64,000 nt of DNA, taken from contig CAJYIX010000013.1 in the NCBI GenBank assembly GCA_913775315.1, forward strand, positions 176,867 through 240,866, read 5' to 3'. A program made the translations under genes and the position numbers. This DNA is from an uncultured Sphingomonas sp. GTDB taxonomy: Bacteria > Pseudomonadota > Alphaproteobacteria > Sphingomonadales > Sphingomonadaceae. The notes under the pieces were generated by a model that did no database searches, was not told the DNA's origin, and saw only the letters and a program-made list of their open reading frames with translations. Below are positions 53,986 to 63,302 of this stretch, piece after piece (within the stretch, counting starts at the first letter, position 1; each line of letters opens with the position of its first letter).

Positions 53986-56265
53986 ATGAGGACAACGGGT
54001 TTCGCGCGCCGGCAGATCGCCGGCCTCGCGCTGGCGAGCGCGGCGATCGCACTTTCGGCACCGGCCATGGCGCAAGAGACGCCTGCCACCGAGCCGGCGG
54101 CCGAGGAAACCGCGCCCGGCGACATCGTCGTCACCGCCCGCCGCCGCGCCGAATCGCTTCAGGACGTGCCGATCGCGATTTCCGCCTATGATTCGACCGC
54201 GCTGTCGAACCTTCAGGCCGACCAGCTCTCGGGCATCCAATATGCGACGCCCAACCTCTATCTCGATCAGGGCGATGCCGGGAACGCGGTGATCTATATC
54301 CGCGGCGTCGGGCAGAACGATTCGCTCGCCTTCGCCGACCCCGGTGTCGGCGTCTATGTCGATGACGTGTTCATCGCGCGCAGCCAGGCAGCGTTCCTCG
54401 ACGTGTTCGACGTCGAGCGGATCGAGGTGCTGCGCGGGCCGCAGGGAACGCTCTATGGCCGCAACACGATCGGCGGCGCGATCAAGTTCGTCTCGACCCG
54501 CCCGACAAAGGACTATTCCGCCTATTTCGAGGGCGGGATCGGCAATTACGATTCGGTGCTGGCCAAGGGGCGGATCAGCGGCCCGCTGTCCGACACCGTC
54601 AGCGGCAAGCTCGCCTATTCATGGCAGCGGCGGACGGGCTATGCCTACAACACGACCAGGGGCGCGGACGATGGCGACGTACGCACGATCAGCGGCCGCG
54701 CGTCGCTATTGTTCGAGCCGAGCTCCGATTTCGAGGTGCTGCTGACCGGCGACGTGAAGTTCGACCGCCCCGACACGTCGCGCAGCCCGGTGCGCGCGAC
54801 GCCGATCACGGGCTTTGCCAACGGCCGCCTCGTCACCCTGCCCGCCGCGACCGACCCGTACCGCGTCGATACCAACGCCAACGGGCTCAACGATCAGACC
54901 GGCTGGGGCACGTCGCTCACCGCCCGCTGGAACGCGAGCGAGGCGCTGACGATCGAGGCGATCAGCGCCTATCGCCGGTTCGACTTCGACCTTAATCTCG
55001 ACACCGACGGCTCGCCGCTTTCAATCCTCGACATCTATCTGAAGCAGCGCCAGAACCAGTTCAGCCAGGAAGTGCGCGCGACCTATGCCGTGCCCGATCG
55101 GTTCGCGATGACGGCGGGGCTCTATTATTTCCACGACCGCGACGTGACGCTGTCGGGCTATGACGACGGCGCGGCGACGCTGTTCGGCTTTCCCGTCACC
55201 GCCTTCGGCTTCCCGACGTCGAGCCTTGCCGACACGCGCCAGACGACCGACAGCTATGCCGCGTTCGCCGATGCGACGGTCGAGCTCACGCCTGAGATCA
55301 GCCTCGGCGCGGGCCTACGCTACACGCACGAGAAGCGGTCCTCGTCGCGCGCGTTCGAGTTCTTCTTCGATCCGCGGGTCAGCGTCATCGGCGGCAACCC
55401 GCCGCCCTTCCTTCAGGGTGCGGGGATCGCCGGCGTGCCGATTGCGGGGAGCGCCGATTTCAACGCGCTTACCCCGCGCGCCTCGATCTCGTACCAGCCG
55501 AATCGCGACCTCCTGATCTATGCCTCCGCCTCGCGCGGGTTCAAGAGCGGCGGATTCGACGGGCGCGCCAACAGCGACTTCGGCTTCCGCCCGTTCCGCC
55601 CCGAATATGTCTGGGCCTATGAAGGCGGCATCAAGAAGAGCTGGGCGGGCGGGCGCCTGACCACCAACCTGGCCGCCTTCTACAACGACTATACCGACCA
55701 GCAGGTGACCTCGTTCGGCGCCGATCCGGTCACCGGCGTCTTCGCCAGCCTGTTCACCAACGCCGCCGCCGCCCGGTCCTTCGGCCTCGAGTTCGAGATG
55801 GCCGCACGGCTGGCCGACGGGCTTGATCTCACCGGCTCGATCGGCCTGCTCGACGCAAAATACCGCCGCTTCGACCAGCTCGTCGGCGGCGTCGTCACCG
55901 ACGTCAGCGACCGCCGCGTCGTCAACGCCCCCGACTTCAATGCCAGTGTCGGCCTAACCTACACCCGGCCGCTGGGAGGCGGCAACGTGTCGGGCGTGTT
56001 CCACATCGACGGCGCCTATCGCTCGACCGTCGCGACCGAGATCACCGACAGCCCGCTGCTGCGCCAGCCGGGCTACGAGAAGATCAACGCCTTCATCGGC
56101 GTCGTCGGCCCCGAAAAGCGGTGGGAGCTGCGCGCCGGCGTCGAGAACCTGACCGACCAGGCAGTGCGGGTGCAGGGCTTCAACCTCAGCGAGTTTCCGG
56201 GCGTCCAGCTCGGCTTCTTTGCAGCACCCCGCACCTACGACCTGCGCCTGATCCTGCGGTACTGA
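53986..56265 (+). CDS. TonB-dependent receptor
   Basis: This 759-residue receptor has a signal peptide ending SAPAMAQ and a TonB-box-type segment GDIVVTARRRAESLQDVP. The plug domain carries IYIRGVGQNDSLAFADPG and VLRGPQGTLYGRNTIGGAIK, and the barrel ends in TYDLRLILRY. It belongs to the common siderophore/other-substrate clade rather than the large SusC-like type. Hydrolase genes follow at once, suggesting import of an ester or peptide-like substrate. Confidence 0.93.
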   Translation: MRTTGFARRQIAGLALASAAIALSAPAMAQETPATEPAAEETAPGDIVVTARRRAESLQDVPIAISAYDSTALSNLQADQLSGIQYATPNLYLDQGDAGNAVIYIRGVGQNDSLAFADPGVGVYVDDVFIARSQAAFLDVFDVERIEVLRGPQGTLYGRNTIGGAIKFVSTRPTKDYSAYFEGGIGNYDSVLAKGRISGPLSDTVSGKLAYSWQRRTGYAYNTTRGADDGDVRTISGRASLLFEPSSDFEVLLTGDVKFDRPDTSRSPVRATPITGFANGRLVTLPAATDPYRVDTNANGLNDQTGWGTSLTARWNASEALTIEAISAYRRFDFDLNLDTDGSPLSILDIYLKQRQNQFSQEVRATYAVPDRFAMTAGLYYFHDRDVTLSGYDDGAATLFGFPVTAFGFPTSSLADTRQTTDSYAAFADATVELTPEISLGAGLRYTHEKRSSSRAFEFFFDPRVSVIGGNPPPFLQGAGIAGVPIAGSADFNALTPRASISYQPNRDLLIYASASRGFKSGGFDGRANSDFGFRPFRPEYVWAYEGGIKKSWAGGRLTTNLAAFYNDYTDQQVTSFGADPVTGVFASLFTNAAAARSFGLEFEMAARLADGLDLTGSIGLLDAKYRRFDQLVGGVVTDVSDRRVVNAPDFNASVGLTYTRPLGGGNVSGVFHIDGAYRSTVATEITDSPLLRQPGYEKINAFIGVVGPEKRWELRAGVENLTDQAVRVQGFNLSEFPGVQLGFFAAPRTYDLRLILRY

Positions 56266-56267
56266 CG

Positions 56268-57287
56268 ATGGCGAACCCTGCAACCATGATCGACGCCGTG
56301 CCCACCGGCCTCGAGCCCGGCATCGTCCTCGACGACCAGTCCCGCGCCCTTCTTGCCGAATACGACGCGATGAAGGCCGGCTGGATTGAGCGCGTGATGG
56401 CGGAGGGGATCGGCGCCAGCCGCGCCTTTGCCGACGCGGTGTTCGACCGCTTTCGCGGGCCGGAGCGCGACGTGGTGCCCCCGCGGATCGAGGGGCTCGG
56501 CCTGCCCGGCGGCGCGGGCGCACGGCCCGCGCGCCTCTTTCATCCTGGCGGCGACGGGCCGGTGCCGGTGATCCTGTTCCTCCATGGCGGCGGCTGGTCG
56601 CTCGGCGGGCTCGACAGCTATGCCGGCTTCGCCATGTCGATTGCCGCGCTCAGCGGCTGTGCGGTCGCCGCGCTCGACTATCGCCTCGCGCCGGAGAACG
56701 GATTTCCCGCCGCGCTCGACGATTCGCTCGCGGCGGCGCGCCACCTGCTCGACCATGCCGGCATGTTCGGCGGCGACCGGACGCGCGTGGCGGTGATGGG
56801 CGACAGCGCGGGCGGCAACCTGGCCGCCGTCGTCGCGCGCGAACTGGCGCTTGCGGGCGACACGCGGCTCAAGGGGCAGATCCTCGTCTATCCGATGACC
56901 GACGTCGTCTCGCCCGACGACCGCTTCGCATCGCGCATGCTCTACGGCCATGGGCAGCATTTCCTCGCCAATGCCGGCATCGCCTTTGCCCGCGACACCT
57001 ATCTGGCGGGCAGCGACGCGCGCCCCGGCGACCCGCGCATCTCGATGCTCGACGCGCCCGTCCCCGCCGGCATCGCGCCGGCCTTCGTCCTGACGGCAGG
57101 CCACGACCCGCTTCGCGACGAGGCGGCGGCCTATCATGCGCAACTCGAGCGCGCGGGCGTCGCCAGCCGCTATCACTGCGCCGGCTCGACGATCCACGCC
57201 TTCGCCTCGTTCGGGGTGCTCGACGTGGCGCAGGACGCGCGCCGGATGCTCGCCGATGCAGCGCGCGAGATGCTGACCAAGGGATAA
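56268..57287 (+). CDS. Alpha/beta hydrolase of the hormone-sensitive lipase family
   Basis: This 339-residue cytosolic esterase shows FLHGGGWSLGG (oxyanion HGGG), VMGDSAGGNLAA (nucleophile Ser), TAGHDPLRDEAAAY (Asp) and AGSTIHAFASF (His). No signal peptide is seen. ATG 56268 is 2 bases after the receptor stop codon, so the two are probably coupled. It would hydrolyse short acyl esters. Confidence 0.9.
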   Translation: MANPATMIDAVPTGLEPGIVLDDQSRALLAEYDAMKAGWIERVMAEGIGASRAFADAVFDRFRGPERDVVPPRIEGLGLPGGAGARPARLFHPGGDGPVPVILFLHGGGWSLGGLDSYAGFAMSIAALSGCAVAALDYRLAPENGFPAALDDSLAAARHLLDHAGMFGGDRTRVAVMGDSAGGNLAAVVARELALAGDTRLKGQILVYPMTDVVSPDDRFASRMLYGHGQHFLANAGIAFARDTYLAGSDARPGDPRISMLDAPVPAGIAPAFVLTAGHDPLRDEAAAYHAQLERAGVASRYHCAGSTIHAFASFGVLDVAQDARRMLADAAREMLTKG

Positions 57288-57306
57288 CAACGAGAGGGGA
57301 ACCGTC

Positions 57307-58518
57307 ATGCGCCGTCTAGCCGCCGCCATCCTCGCGCTCTTCGCCGCCGCACCCGCCGCGGCCGGGGCGCCGGTTTGGGAACAGACCTTCATGTCGCCGG
57401 CGAATGGCTGGGCGCAGGTCGAACGATGGCGCGACGGCACCGGGGGCATCGCGACGGAGGCGTTCCCGACCGACGGCCGCGGCAACCAGAGCGGCCAGCG
57501 CGCGACCTTCTTCGGCTCGGCCCAGCCGGCGGCGTCGAGAATGCTGCTCTACTACGCGCCCGGCTGGAACAGCGGCGCGCGTCAGGTTCCGGTCCTGCTC
57601 GTCCACGGCGCCAATCAGGACGCGGACCTCGCCTGGGCCAATCCCAACGAGGCGGGCAGCTATGGCTGCGGCCGGTCGACCTGCCCCACCAGCGGCCTGA
57701 TGCAGCAATTGTCGGGCAAGGGTTACCGCGTCTTCGCGCTCGGCCTCGCACACAAGAACGGCGACGGCTATGGCTGGGCCGAACAGATCGCCAACGCCAT
57801 CTCGATCATCAAGCAGCGGACGGGCGCGGCAAGCGTCGACGTCGTCGCCTGGTCGAAGGCCGCGTCGAACGCGCGCATGTACGTCTCGAACGTGCGCAAG
57901 TCGTGGGGCACCGCCTATCGCGGCGATGTGCGGCGGCTGATCCTGCTCGGCTCGGCCAACAACGGCATCGACCTGTCGTTCCGGCACGGCTGGACGTTCA
58001 GCCTTACCGTCTATCCGGGCTGCGGCGGGGTCATCAACGGGCCGACGCCGCACAACCGGCTCGTCTGCTACGGCGTGTGGCAGAACGGCGATGCCTGGAC
58101 CTATGGCTCGCCCTATTTCCCCGGATCGGCGCAATTGCTGAAGAGCTGGGTCGATCGCTTCCCGCTCCCGACGACGGAGCAGGACTGGTACACTACCTTC
58201 CACGGTGGCACCGGCTTCTACAGCGCGGGGCCGGGGATCGGTGCGTATCTCGGTGCTTCGCTGATCGACACGATCCGCAATGCGCCCTCGCCCGCCGGCG
58301 TTCGCGTTCACAACATCTGCGGCAACCAGCCCGACATCACGCTTCTCCACAACGAGCATACCGGCCCGTCCGACGGCGTCGTCTTCATCGAAAGCTGCCG
58401 CGACACGGTCGGCATCACCAACCACGGCGGCAGCCAGACGGTTGCCGTCAATCATTTGGAGCTCGGCTGGGACAGCCCTTCGACCTCGTGGATCGAGACC
58501 TATCTGGCCGCCAGCTGA
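57307..58518 (+). CDS. Secreted alpha/beta hydrolase, lipase-like
   Basis: This 403-residue protein has signal peptide MRRLAAAILALFAAAPAAAG. VPVLLVHGANQDADLAW looks like the oxyanion region and VDVVAWSKAASNARMY holds the likely nucleophile in AWSKA, which replaces the usual GxSxG. Several cysteines (CGRSTC, PGCGG, NICGN, IESC) suggest disulfides, fitting secretion. A His in FHGGTGF or VNHLEL may complete the triad. Similar proteins are annotated as lipases or esterases; the substrate is unknown. Confidence 0.75.
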   Translation: MRRLAAAILALFAAAPAAAGAPVWEQTFMSPANGWAQVERWRDGTGGIATEAFPTDGRGNQSGQRATFFGSAQPAASRMLLYYAPGWNSGARQVPVLLVHGANQDADLAWANPNEAGSYGCGRSTCPTSGLMQQLSGKGYRVFALGLAHKNGDGYGWAEQIANAISIIKQRTGAASVDVVAWSKAASNARMYVSNVRKSWGTAYRGDVRRLILLGSANNGIDLSFRHGWTFSLTVYPGCGGVINGPTPHNRLVCYGVWQNGDAWTYGSPYFPGSAQLLKSWVDRFPLPTTEQDWYTTFHGGTGFYSAGPGIGAYLGASLIDTIRNAPSPAGVRVHNICGNQPDITLLHNEHTGPSDGVVFIESCRDTVGITNHGGSQTVAVNHLELGWDSPSTSWIETYLAAS

Positions 58519-58525
58519 GCACGGC

Positions 58526-58587
58526 TTGACGTGGATGTGATAATGTATCATTGCCATCGCCCGGCGGCGTTCCTTGCCGGGCGATGG
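58526..58587 (+). promoter_or_regulatory. MerC-gene leader: TTGACG, palindromic operator and SD-sequestering hairpin
   Basis: TTGACG (58526-58531) is followed by the inverted repeat TGATA-ATG-TATCA (58538-58550), which resembles Fur/Zur-type operators. A perfect 12-base stem, CCATCGCCCGGC/GCCGGGCGATGG, lies at 58554-58565 and 58576-58587. Its 3' arm covers the first bases of the GGAGG ribosome binding site (58586-58590). The arrangement suggests metal-dependent control of transcription, translation or both. No convincing -10 box can be named. Confidence 0.55.
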
Positions 58588-58595
58588 AGGTTTCG

Positions 58596-58970
58596 ATGGC
58601 AACGCTGCGCCAGGATTGGTTCGACCGCCTTGCGATCGGCGCCTCGACGCTCTGCCTGATCCACTGCCTCGCGCTCCCGGCGCTGTTCGTCGCGATCCCC
58701 GCGCTGTCGGTGTTCCTGTCGGTGCCGGACGGGTTTCACGCGCTCGCCTTCGCCTTCGCGGTCCCGACCAGCGCCGCGGCGCTTGGCCTGGGCTATCGCC
58801 GCCACCACCGGACGCGGCCCGCGCTCGTCGCACTCCTCGGCCTGACCGCGATCGGTCTCGGCGCGCTTGCCCCGTTGTCGGAGGCGGCTGAGACCGCGAT
58901 CACCGTTGCCGGCTCGCTGCTCCTCGCCGCCGGGCACGCGCTCAACGCCCGTGCGATGCGGCATCGCTAG
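58596..58970 (+). CDS. MerC domain membrane protein
   Basis: This 124-residue protein starts at ATG 58596, 5 bases after GGAGG. Four TM helices are predicted, with a cysteine pair TLCLIHCLALP in the first, as in the mercuric transporter MerC. No mer operon genes are nearby. MerC-domain proteins of sphingomonads often lie beside metal regulators, so transport of another thiophilic metal such as zinc is possible. Confidence 0.85.
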   Translation: MATLRQDWFDRLAIGASTLCLIHCLALPALFVAIPALSVFLSVPDGFHALAFAFAVPTSAAALGLGYRRHHRTRPALVALLGLTAIGLGALAPLSEAAETAITVAGSLLLAAGHALNARAMRHR

Positions 58971-59046
58971 GGGGGATTGCGACGCGCCCGCGACAGGCGC
59001 ACACCTCGCCCCGACCCGTTTTCTCCCCCGGCAAAGGTCCCGTCCG

Positions 59047-60972
59047 ATGGCCCGTCTGCGTTCGCTCCCGCTGCTCACCCTCGCGCTCGTCTCCGCGCTG
59101 CCCGCCGGCGCGCAGCAGCAATTCCCGCCCAGCGACATTCCCGCGACCTTCACGCCGCCCATCGACGCACGCGACTATGTGAAGCGCGAGGTGATGATCC
59201 CGATGCGAGACGGGGTGAAGCTGCACACCGTCATCGTCTATCCCAAGGGCGTCACCAACGCGCCGATCGTGCTGACGCGCACCCCCTATGACGCGTCGGG
59301 CCGGGCCAACCGGATGGACAGCCCGCACCTCCTCTCGACGCTGCCGCTCGCTGACGAGCCGTTCGTGAAGGCAGGCTATATCCGCGTCTATCAGGACATT
59401 CGCGGCAAATACGGCTCGGAGGGCGAATATGTCGTGACGCGCCCGGTCATCGGACCGCTGAACGCGACCAAGGTCGACCACACAACCGATGCCTATGATA
59501 CGATCGACTGGCTGGTGAACAAGGCCAATGTGCCGGAATCCAACGGCCGGGTCGGCATGATCGGATCGTCCTATGAGGGCTTTACCGTCGTCATGGCGCT
59601 GCTCCACCCGCACCCCGCGCTGAAGGTAGCCGCGCCCGAAAGCCCGATGATCGATGGCTGGATGGGTGACGACTGGTTCCATTACGGAGCGTTCCGCCTC
59701 GCCAATATCGGCTGGATCGGCGCGCAGACCGGCTACAAGGGCGAGGGCAAGGCGCCATCCAGCGGCGGCTATGACGATTACGAGAATTTCCGATATGGCT
59801 CGGCGAACGACTGGGCGAAGAAGTCGGGTTACGACCAGCTGCCCTTCTGGCAGCGCATCGTCCAGCATCCTTCGTACGATTTCTACTGGCAGGGCCAGGC
59901 GCTCGATAAGCTGCTGGCGGCCAACCCCTCCAACGTGCCGACCATCTGGGAACAGGGCCTGTGGGACCAGGAGGACATGTACGGCGCGATCACCTCGTGG
60001 GAGGCGCTGAAGGCCAAGGGCAAGCTGGGCAACAACTTCCTGGTGATGGGCCCGTGGCGGCACAGCCAGATCAATCGCACCGGCACCAATCTCGGGCCGT
60101 TCCAGTGGAATGGCGACACCGCCAAGCAGTTCCGCGAGGACATGGTCCTGCCGCTGTTCAATCAGTATCTGAAGGACGGCCCCGCCGCCAACCTGCCCAG
60201 CGCCGCCATCTACAACACCGGCGAGAACCATTGGGACAAGCTGACCCAGTGGCCGCTCGCCTGCCAGAGCGGCTGCGCGACGCCGCTGACCCCGCTTTAT
60301 CTGGCGGATGACAAGGGGCTGAGCTTCGACAAGCCGGGTGCGGGGGCGGACGCCTATGTCTCCGATCCCGCCAACCCGGTCCCGCATCTCTCGCGGCCCG
60401 TCAATTTCGACGACGGTCGCTGGGGTGACTGGCTGGTCAGCGACCAGCGTCATGCCGATGGTCGCACCGATGTCGTGACCTATACGACGCCGGTCCTGAC
60501 CAAGGCGGTGCGCGTGTCGGGCGCGCCGATCGCCGACCTGTTCGCGCGCACGACCGGCACCGACGGCGATTTCGTGGTGAAGATCATCGACGTGCTTCCG
60601 CCCGAAAATGCGATCGATCCCAAGATGGGCGGATACGAATTGCCGATCAGCCTCGACATCTTCCGGGGCCGCTATCGCAACAGCTTCGCCAACCCCACCG
60701 CGATCCCGGCGGGCAAGGTGCAGGAATATAAGTTCCGCCTGCCGACCGTGAACCATGTGTTCCAGCCGGGGCACCGGATCATGATCCAGGTCCAGTCGAG
60801 CCTTTTCCCGCTCTATGACCGCAATCCGCAGACCTTCGTGCCCAATATCTTCACGGCCAAGGCCAGCGACTATAAGAAGGCGACGATCACGCTGGAGCGC
60901 GGTGGTGCCAATGCCAGCCGCGTCTGGTTGCCGGTGGTGCCGGTCGATCAGTCGGCGGTGATCGCCCGCTAA
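59047..60972 (+). CDS. CocE/NonD family hydrolase (X-Pro dipeptidyl-peptidase-like)
   Basis: This 641-residue secreted enzyme starts at ATG 59047 (signal peptide MARLRSLPLLTLALVSALPAGAQ). The catalytic domain shows VMIPMRDGVKLHTVIVYP and GMIGSSYEGFT with nucleophile Ser (GxSYxG). The acid is probably in WEQGLWDQED and His in MGPWRHSQ. The C-terminal 230 residues are the jelly-roll domain (NPVPHLSRPVNFDDGRW, GHRIMIQVQSSLFP). Relatives hydrolyse esters, beta-lactam side chains or X-Pro peptides. Confidence 0.9.
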   Translation: MARLRSLPLLTLALVSALPAGAQQQFPPSDIPATFTPPIDARDYVKREVMIPMRDGVKLHTVIVYPKGVTNAPIVLTRTPYDASGRANRMDSPHLLSTLPLADEPFVKAGYIRVYQDIRGKYGSEGEYVVTRPVIGPLNATKVDHTTDAYDTIDWLVNKANVPESNGRVGMIGSSYEGFTVVMALLHPHPALKVAAPESPMIDGWMGDDWFHYGAFRLANIGWIGAQTGYKGEGKAPSSGGYDDYENFRYGSANDWAKKSGYDQLPFWQRIVQHPSYDFYWQGQALDKLLAANPSNVPTIWEQGLWDQEDMYGAITSWEALKAKGKLGNNFLVMGPWRHSQINRTGTNLGPFQWNGDTAKQFREDMVLPLFNQYLKDGPAANLPSAAIYNTGENHWDKLTQWPLACQSGCATPLTPLYLADDKGLSFDKPGAGADAYVSDPANPVPHLSRPVNFDDGRWGDWLVSDQRHADGRTDVVTYTTPVLTKAVRVSGAPIADLFARTTGTDGDFVVKIIDVLPPENAIDPKMGGYELPISLDIFRGRYRNSFANPTAIPAGKVQEYKFRLPTVNHVFQPGHRIMIQVQSSLFPLYDRNPQTFVPNIFTAKASDYKKATITLERGGANASRVWLPVVPVDQSAVIAR

Positions 60973-60979
60973 ACCCTTT

Positions 60980-61006
60980 GGCGGGAGGGAGTTTTCCCCT
61001 CCCGCC
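60980..61006. terminator. Hairpin after the CocE-family gene
   Basis: A 10-base perfect stem, GGCGGGAGGG/CCCTCCCGCC, with loop AGTTTTC begins 7 bases after the stop codon. There is no downstream T-run, so it may stabilise the 3' end or terminate weakly. Confidence 0.6.
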
Positions 61007-61047
61007 ATCGGCATGGTGCGCTTCGCCGCATCGGGGGCCGGAGGCCC

Positions 61048-62241
61048 TTGGTCCGACAAACCGGTCTCGTTATCCTGCGATCTGTGTCTCCCCCTTCCTC
61101 CCCAATTTCGGCTCCCGTCTTGCCGGTGAACGCCGACGGTGCGGTGGCGGCCATCGATCCTGCCGATGCGCGCCGCTATCTGTCGCTGGTGACCGCCGCG
61201 ACCGAGCGGTTGATGGCGGCCGACGATCCGGCTGCGATGATCGACTCGCTGTTCGCGCTGATCCGTGACGAACTGCGCCTCGATGTGTTCTTCCACTTCC
61301 GGCGCGACGGGGATGTCGTGCGGCTCGATACGTCGGGTGGCCTGACCCGCGCGCAGCGACAGGCGATGGCGATGCTGGACGTCGACATGTCGATCAGCGG
61401 TTTGGTCATGCGTGAGCGGCGGCCGCTGCACCTGACCGATATCCAGCAGGTGGACGAGGCGCTGACCGATTTCGTGCGTACGCTGGGCATCCAAGTCTAT
61501 TTGTGCATGCCGCTGCTGCATGGTGACGAGATGCTAGGCACGCTGGGTTTCGGGCGACGCACGGCGCGCCCCTTTGACGAGGAGGAGCAGCGGCTCCTGT
61601 CGCTGCTGTGCCATTATGCGGCTCTGGCCCAGCACCGCCTGCGCATCGAGGAGGCGCTGCGCCACGGACTCGACACGCAGGCACGGTTGCTGGCGGAGTT
61701 GAACCACCGGGTGCGCAACGCCCTGCAGATCGCAATCGGTCTGGTCTCCCATGAGGGGCGACAAGCCGCCGATCCCGACACGCGGTCGGCCTTGCGCCGC
61801 GCGGCGGAGCGGTTGCAGGTGCTGGCGAGCGCACACCGCCCGCTCTATGCCACCGCCGATCCGGGCCTGGTCGACCTGCCCGCGCTGTTCGGCGACGTCA
61901 TCGCCCAGGTGCGGAGCGACGGGCCGGACGCGCCCATCGCGGCGGACGGCCCGGTCGCGGTGCCGGTCGAACGCGCGGTCGCTGCCGCGTTGCTGCTCGA
62001 CGCGATGATGGCACAGCCCGTGGGGACGCCCGCCATTGCCTTTGCCGCTGTCATGCAGGGCGGGAACGAAATGCTGCATATCACGTTTCAGGGCGTCGGA
62101 TGGGGACGGATCGCGGGTCTGGTCGAACAGGATCGACTGGTGGCGCGGCTTTGCCACCAAATGCGTGCGACCGTGACGAGTGAGGATGACGGGTGCCTGA
62201 TCTTGGTCATGCCGCATGATGGCGGCGAACACGGGCACTGA
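61048..62241 (+). CDS. GAF domain histidine kinase of HWE/HisKA_2 type with reduced ATPase domain
   Basis: This 397-residue protein starts at TTG 61048, close after GGAGG. A GAF domain covers about residues 45-195 (GIQVYLCMPLLHGDEMLGTL, GFGRRTARPF). The dimerisation/phospho-acceptor helix is LLAELNHRVRNALQIAIGL (about 215-233), typical of HWE or HisKA_2 kinases. In the C-terminal region the N box is missing: AVAAALLLDAMMAQPVG stands where an Asn-rich motif is expected, and no clear G box is seen. It may work as a histidine phosphotransferase like ChpT. The next gene is its likely response regulator. Confidence 0.85.
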   Translation: MVRQTGLVILRSVSPPSSPISAPVLPVNADGAVAAIDPADARRYLSLVTAATERLMAADDPAAMIDSLFALIRDELRLDVFFHFRRDGDVVRLDTSGGLTRAQRQAMAMLDVDMSISGLVMRERRPLHLTDIQQVDEALTDFVRTLGIQVYLCMPLLHGDEMLGTLGFGRRTARPFDEEEQRLLSLLCHYAALAQHRLRIEEALRHGLDTQARLLAELNHRVRNALQIAIGLVSHEGRQAADPDTRSALRRAAERLQVLASAHRPLYATADPGLVDLPALFGDVIAQVRSDGPDAPIAADGPVAVPVERAVAAALLLDAMMAQPVGTPAIAFAAVMQGGNEMLHITFQGVGWGRIAGLVEQDRLVARLCHQMRATVTSEDDGCLILVMPHDGGEHGH

Positions 62242-62683
62242 CACGACGGGTAACGCGGACACCGCCGCTGACGATCCGCTCAATCTGCTGATCATCGAGG
62301 ACGAGGCATTGGTCGCCATGCTGGTCGAGGATGCCTTGACGCTTCATGGCCACCGAGTGATCGGCATCGCCGACACGGTCGCCGCAGCCATGAGCCTGGC
62401 GGAGGCGGAACGGCCCGATCTGGCGCTGTGCGATGTGAAGCTGGCCGACGGCGACAGCGGTCTTACCGCCGCGCAGTTGCTGGCCGATCGCGGCATTCCC
62501 TGCATTTTTCTCAGCGGCAATTGCCCCGAGCGCGGGGGGCATCCGCTGGTCATCGGCTGCATCGCCAAGCCGTTCCGCGCCGGAACGCTGGGGGCGGCGG
62601 TTCGCGCCGCCTATTGCGCCGCGCAAGGCGACCGACCGGCCGACCCGCCGGCGGCGCTGAAATTCTATCGCGAGGGATGCTGA
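62216..62683 (+). CDS. Receiver-domain response regulator
   Basis: This 155-residue protein has acidic pocket LLIIEDEALVAML, phospho-acceptor Asp in LALCDVKLADGDSG, Ser in FLSGN and Lys in IAKPF. No output domain is present. Its start lies 26 bases inside the histidine-kinase gene, so the two are coupled. An additional ATG follows the first. It probably relays phosphate to a further partner, as in the PhyR or CtrA-type relay chains. Confidence 0.9.
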   Translation: MMAANTGTDTTGNADTAADDPLNLLIIEDEALVAMLVEDALTLHGHRVIGIADTVAAAMSLAEAERPDLALCDVKLADGDSGLTAAQLLADRGIPCIFLSGNCPERGGHPLVIGCIAKPFRAGTLGAAVRAAYCAAQGDRPADPPAALKFYREGC

Positions 62684-62756
62684 GCGGGACGGCCGATCCC
62701 GTCATTCTCCAAAGGGCAGGGCAGTGATGGGGGCAGGGTTGAGCGACGGACGACGA

Positions 62757-63206
62757 TCACCCGGCCTGGGCTTCCGCCGCAACCGGCTCCTCGATCGCCT
62801 GTTCCATCTTGTCGAGGATGCACGCGAACTGCGCGATTTCCGCATCGGTCAGCAGCCCGAAGGCCTGGGCGATCAGCGAACGACGGAGCGGCTCGGTCTG
62901 GCGGAGCACATGTTCGCCGTGGTCGGTAATGTCCAGCCGCTTGGCTCGCCGGTCCGCCGGGTCGGGAACGCGCACGACCAGCCCGTCGCGCTCCATCGTG
63001 TCGACCGCCTGGGTTACCGTGCGGGGGGCAAGATTGAACCATTCGGCCACATCGGCGGCGCGCACCGGCGCATTGTTGGCGATGAAATGCAGCATCTTGG
63101 TCCGCGCCAGCGACGCGCCTTGGGCCGCCATCTGCCGGTCGAGCAGCCGATGGAAGCGCAGATAAATCTGACTGTAGCGGAGGGCCAGTGTTTGAAGATC
63201 ATGCAT
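62757..63206 (-). CDS. MarR family transcriptional regulator
   Basis: This 149-residue winged-helix protein starts MHDLQTLALRYSQIY at ATG 63206. The wHTH is LHFIANNAPVRAADVAEWFN (start), then LAPRTVTQAVDTMERDGLVV and RVPDPADRRAKRLDIT (the DRR wing). It is divergent from the EmrA/HlyD gene and probably represses it, releasing on binding of phenolic or toxic ligands. Confidence 0.92.
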   Translation of the reverse strand: MHDLQTLALRYSQIYLRFHRLLDRQMAAQGASLARTKMLHFIANNAPVRAADVAEWFNLAPRTVTQAVDTMERDGLVVRVPDPADRRAKRLDITDHGEHVLRQTEPLRRSLIAQAFGLLTDAEIAQFACILDKMEQAIEEPVAAEAQAG

Positions 63207-63220
63207 AATATGAGGTAGCT

Positions 63221-63249
63221 CAATAAATGGTCTTGCCTTATTGTGCAAG
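63221..63249. promoter_or_regulatory. Candidate MarR operator between marR-type and emrA-type genes
   Basis: In the 96-base AT-rich divergent region there is an inverted repeat CAATAA-N11-TTATTG (63221-63243). It overlaps a second, CTTGC-N8-GCAAG (63232-63249). Half-site size and location fit dimeric MarR operators. Neither can be assigned a protein from sequence alone. Confidence 0.5.
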
Positions 63250-63302
63250 TGCGAGCAAATGCACCATCGAGTTCTATTGATTCCATCGACAGGGAGGCCG
63301 GG

